Source: Parvularculaceae bacterium
GTDB taxonomy: Bacteria > Pseudomonadota > Alphaproteobacteria > Caulobacterales > Parvularculaceae
DNA: 54,839 nucleotides
Reading direction: 5' to 3'
Assembly (NCBI GenBank): GCA_013389105.1
Contig: JACADZ010000063.1
Coordinates: 1-54,839, forward strand
Numbering within the stretch: the stretch's first letter is position 1; each line of letters starts with the position of its first letter. Below, piece by piece: positions 53,106 through 54,839 of this stretch. Made by a program: the position numbers and the translations under genes. The notes below the pieces were generated by a model that saw only the letters and a list, made by a program, of their open reading frames with translations, searched no databases and was not told where the DNA came from.

Positions 53106-54239
53106 ATGTTTCAGCCCTCGATGTCACCCGGGGACCGCCGCCTCGTTTCGACTTGGCTTTTCGCAGTGTGCGTGCTCGTCGCTGTGATGGTTACGGTCGG
53201 CGGCGCAACGCGCCTCACGGACTCAGGCCTCTCGATCGTCGAGTGGCGACCGGTGACCGGGGCCGTGCCGCCGCTTACGGAAGCGCACTGGCTGGAAGAG
53301 TTCGAAAAATACAAGACCATCCCGGAATATCGGCTCGTCAATCGGGGAATGTCCCTTGACGAGTTCAAGGAGATCTACTGGTGGGAGTGGGGTCACCGCT
53401 TTCTCGGGCGGCTTATCGGCCTTGCCTTTCTGGCGCCGTTTCTCGGTTTTCTCCTGCTGCGAAAACTGACAGCCGCCCTTGCGCTGAGGCTCGGCGGCCT
53501 CTTTCTCCTCGGAGGGGCGCAGGGCGCGCTTGGCTGGTGGATGGTCGCCAGCGGGCTTTCCGAGCGTATTGATGTCAGTCAGTATCGGCTGGCGGCGCAT
53601 CTTGGTCTCGCCGTCCTCCTCTTTGGGCTGATGTTCTGGACAGCCATCGAACTTCGGGCGCCGGTCGCGGCGGGGACGCGCGGCACAGCTCGTTCTGCCC
53701 CATCGGCCGCGCTTCGCTTGGCCGCCGCTTTGCTTGTCGTGGGAGTCTTCTGCCAGATGATCCTCGGGGCCTTCGTGGCGGGACTTCGCGCCGGGCGTTT
53801 GTTCAATACCTGGCCGTTAATGGACGGTCGGTTTTTTCCAGACGGTTACTTCGATGGCGCACCAGGGCTCGCCGATCTCTTTGAGACAGCGGCTGCTGCG
53901 CAATTCAATCACCGCATTGGAGCCTATCTCCTGCTGACCGGCGCCGGATGGTTTGCGCTCGCCGCGTGGAGGACGTCTTTGCGTCTGCCGGCCGGCCTGC
54001 TGTTCTCGACTGTCGCCGCGCAGGCGCTGTTGGGCATTGTGACGCTCACCGCGGGAACGCCAATCGCGCTCGGTCTTGCGCATCAGGCGCTTGCGCTTGT
54101 GGTTTTCGCCGCAGCGCTTATCGCCGTTCATTCGTCAACTGCAGGCGCGTCCTCGTTGAGCGACGTGTCGGCGTCTTTGGGCGCGGGCGGCGAAAACTCC
54201 GGGATCGCCGGTCCGGCGAACGGCGCCTCATCACGATAG
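53106..54239 (+). CDS. ctaA: Heme A synthase
   Basis: Oxidises heme O to heme A for cytochrome aa3 oxidase in the inner membrane. The 377-residue protein has eight helices and the family motifs TVGGATRLTDSGLSIVEWRP, YWWEWGHRFLGRLIG, SQYRLAAHLGLAVLLFG, FNHRIGAYLLL and IALGLAHQALAL, including the conserved heme-ligand histidines. The last 35 or so residues are a Ser/Gly/Ala tail of doubtful status, overlapping the converging gene by 112 nt. No ctaB or cox genes are adjacent. Confidence 0.96.
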   Translation: MFQPSMSPGDRRLVSTWLFAVCVLVAVMVTVGGATRLTDSGLSIVEWRPVTGAVPPLTEAHWLEEFEKYKTIPEYRLVNRGMSLDEFKEIYWWEWGHRFLGRLIGLAFLAPFLGFLLLRKLTAALALRLGGLFLLGGAQGALGWWMVASGLSERIDVSQYRLAAHLGLAVLLFGLMFWTAIELRAPVAAGTRGTARSAPSAALRLAAALLVVGVFCQMILGAFVAGLRAGRLFNTWPLMDGRFFPDGYFDGAPGLADLFETAAAAQFNHRIGAYLLLTGAGWFALAAWRTSLRLPAGLLFSTVAAQALLGIVTLTAGTPIALGLAHQALALVVFAAALIAVHSSTAGASSLSDVSASLGAGGENSGIAGPANGASSR

Positions 54240-54839
54240 GGCGCGCACTCGGCGACCGCGCCGCTCTCCGCTGCGAGGTCTTTGCATTGACCTTCAATGG
54301 AATTGGGCGTGAGCGTGCGCGGGTTCGCAGCCTCGCCAAACGGAACGGCCAGCGCTTCGAGCGCGCCGTTGAGGGGCGCAAGGCGAAGGACCGGCGCGCC
54401 GTCGTTGACCGCAAGGGCTAGGACGCCGTTCCGGAAGGGGCCGCCGAAATTGCCATGGCCCATGCCGAACGCCGTCGCCGCAGACACCCCTTCGACGTCG
54501 AAGCTCGCGGCGATGCGGGCGACGCCAAGCGGCGCGCCGTCATCGAGATCGTACAGGCTGATGGCGGCGGTGTCGCCGTCGAGTACGCCGACCTGACCGC
54601 AGCAGTTCGGTTCGTCTGAGCTGTTAAGCGCCAATTCCAACCCGATGGGGTTCTTGAGGCGCGTGGGCGCGAAAGCCTCAATGCGCCGGCCCGACTGTTC
54701 CGGAAACCGCGCCGTTTCACCTGTGTCGTAGAGGACGAAGAGGTCGCCGTTGCGCTTGTTGATGCCGCAACTGCGGGCCGGCGCCGGTTGGTCGCGCGAC
54801 TGCTGATCGACGAGCGCCGTCGGCGCCCCCCCCCCCCCG
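54128..54839 (-). CDS. C-terminal part of a secreted-type propeller protein, possibly phytase-like (cut by window end)
   Basis: An open reading frame that enters from beyond 54839 and ends at 54128, giving at least 236 residues. Readable segments include NKRNGDLFVLYDTGETARF, DGDTAAISLYDLDDGAPLGV, VEGVSAATAFGMGHGNF and NGVLALAVNDGAPVLRLAPL, which resemble blades of a beta-propeller phytase, though not decisively. The C-terminal tail is proline-rich and acidic. It overlaps the ctaA 3' end by 112 nt on the other strand. A C13 run at 54826-54838 lies inside the frame and could hide a frameshift. Confidence 0.4.
   Translation of the reverse strand, partial: GGGGAPTALVDQQSRDQPAPARSCGINKRNGDLFVLYDTGETARFPEQSGRRIEAFAPTRLKNPIGLELALNSSDEPNCCGQVGVLDGDTAAISLYDLDDGAPLGVARIAASFDVEGVSAATAFGMGHGNFGGPFRNGVLALAVNDGAPVLRLAPLNGALEALAVPFGEAANPRTLTPNSIEGQCKDLAAESGAVAECAPYRDEAPFAGPAIPEFSPPAPKDADTSLNEDAPAVDE

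Overview
This is a GC-rich chromosomal segment of an alphaproteobacterium. The evidence for that is a MipZ division-plane ATPase, the gyrA-coaD pair, a short-lid adenylate kinase inside the ribosomal supercluster, a CtrA-type site (TTAA-N7-TTAA) and an alphaproteobacterial LexA box (GTTC-N7-GTTC). A relative of Caulobacterales or Parvularculales would fit, but I cannot place it more precisely. There is no rRNA, CRISPR array, insertion sequence or prophage. Coding density is very high, and no gap between genes exceeds 300 bases.

Layout. (1) 60-14436: S10, spc and alpha ribosomal operons in canonical order (rpsJ to rplQ), with secY, adk and rpoA, all on the plus strand and often overlapping by 1 to 8 nt. 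(2) 14458-15498: a 14-bp palindrome, a papain-like (C1) cysteine peptidase gene with its own strong ribosome binding site, and tRNA-Leu(TAA) on the minus strand. (3) 15638-22487: MFS transporter, DUF3592-like membrane protein, uvrC, a long acyl-CoA dehydrogenase and a secreted metallo-beta-lactamase-fold hydrolase. (4) 22505-24600: surE and a LysM/M23 lipoprotein preceded by a CtrA-type site, closed by a terminator. (5) 24606-27898 (minus): cation/calcium exchanger, chorismate mutase and a YheS-like ABC-F ATPase. (6) 28010-31460: ndk, a small membrane protein, a fatty acid hydroxylase/sterol desaturase, an EF-hand protein and a SPOR lipoprotein. (7) 31470-33782: a PapD-like chaperone divergent from mipZ and a membrane J-domain protein. 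(8) 33806-37107: an Lrp/AsnC regulator divergent from an amino acid dehydrogenase with a shared AT-rich operator, then rmuC behind a LexA box. (9) 37276-47634: two secreted proteins of unknown role (glycosidase-like and kelch), recO, parC, gyrA, coaD and rpmE. (10) 47834-54839: paraoxonase-like protein, GNAT acetyltransferase, membrane EAL phosphodiesterase with a small four-helix membrane protein, enoyl-CoA hydratase, ctaA and a gene cut by the window end.

Most of the window is housekeeping: translation, protein export, topoisomerases, repair (UvrC, RecO, RmuC) and the cell cycle. I did not find a clear-cut novel multi-gene system. The best leads are three regulatory sites that tie particular genes to CtrA, SOS and Lrp-type control, the orphan C1 peptidase attached to the ribosomal cluster, the two secreted minus-strand proteins around recO-parC, the MipZ/J-protein pair, and unusual residues in Adk, GyrA and ParC.
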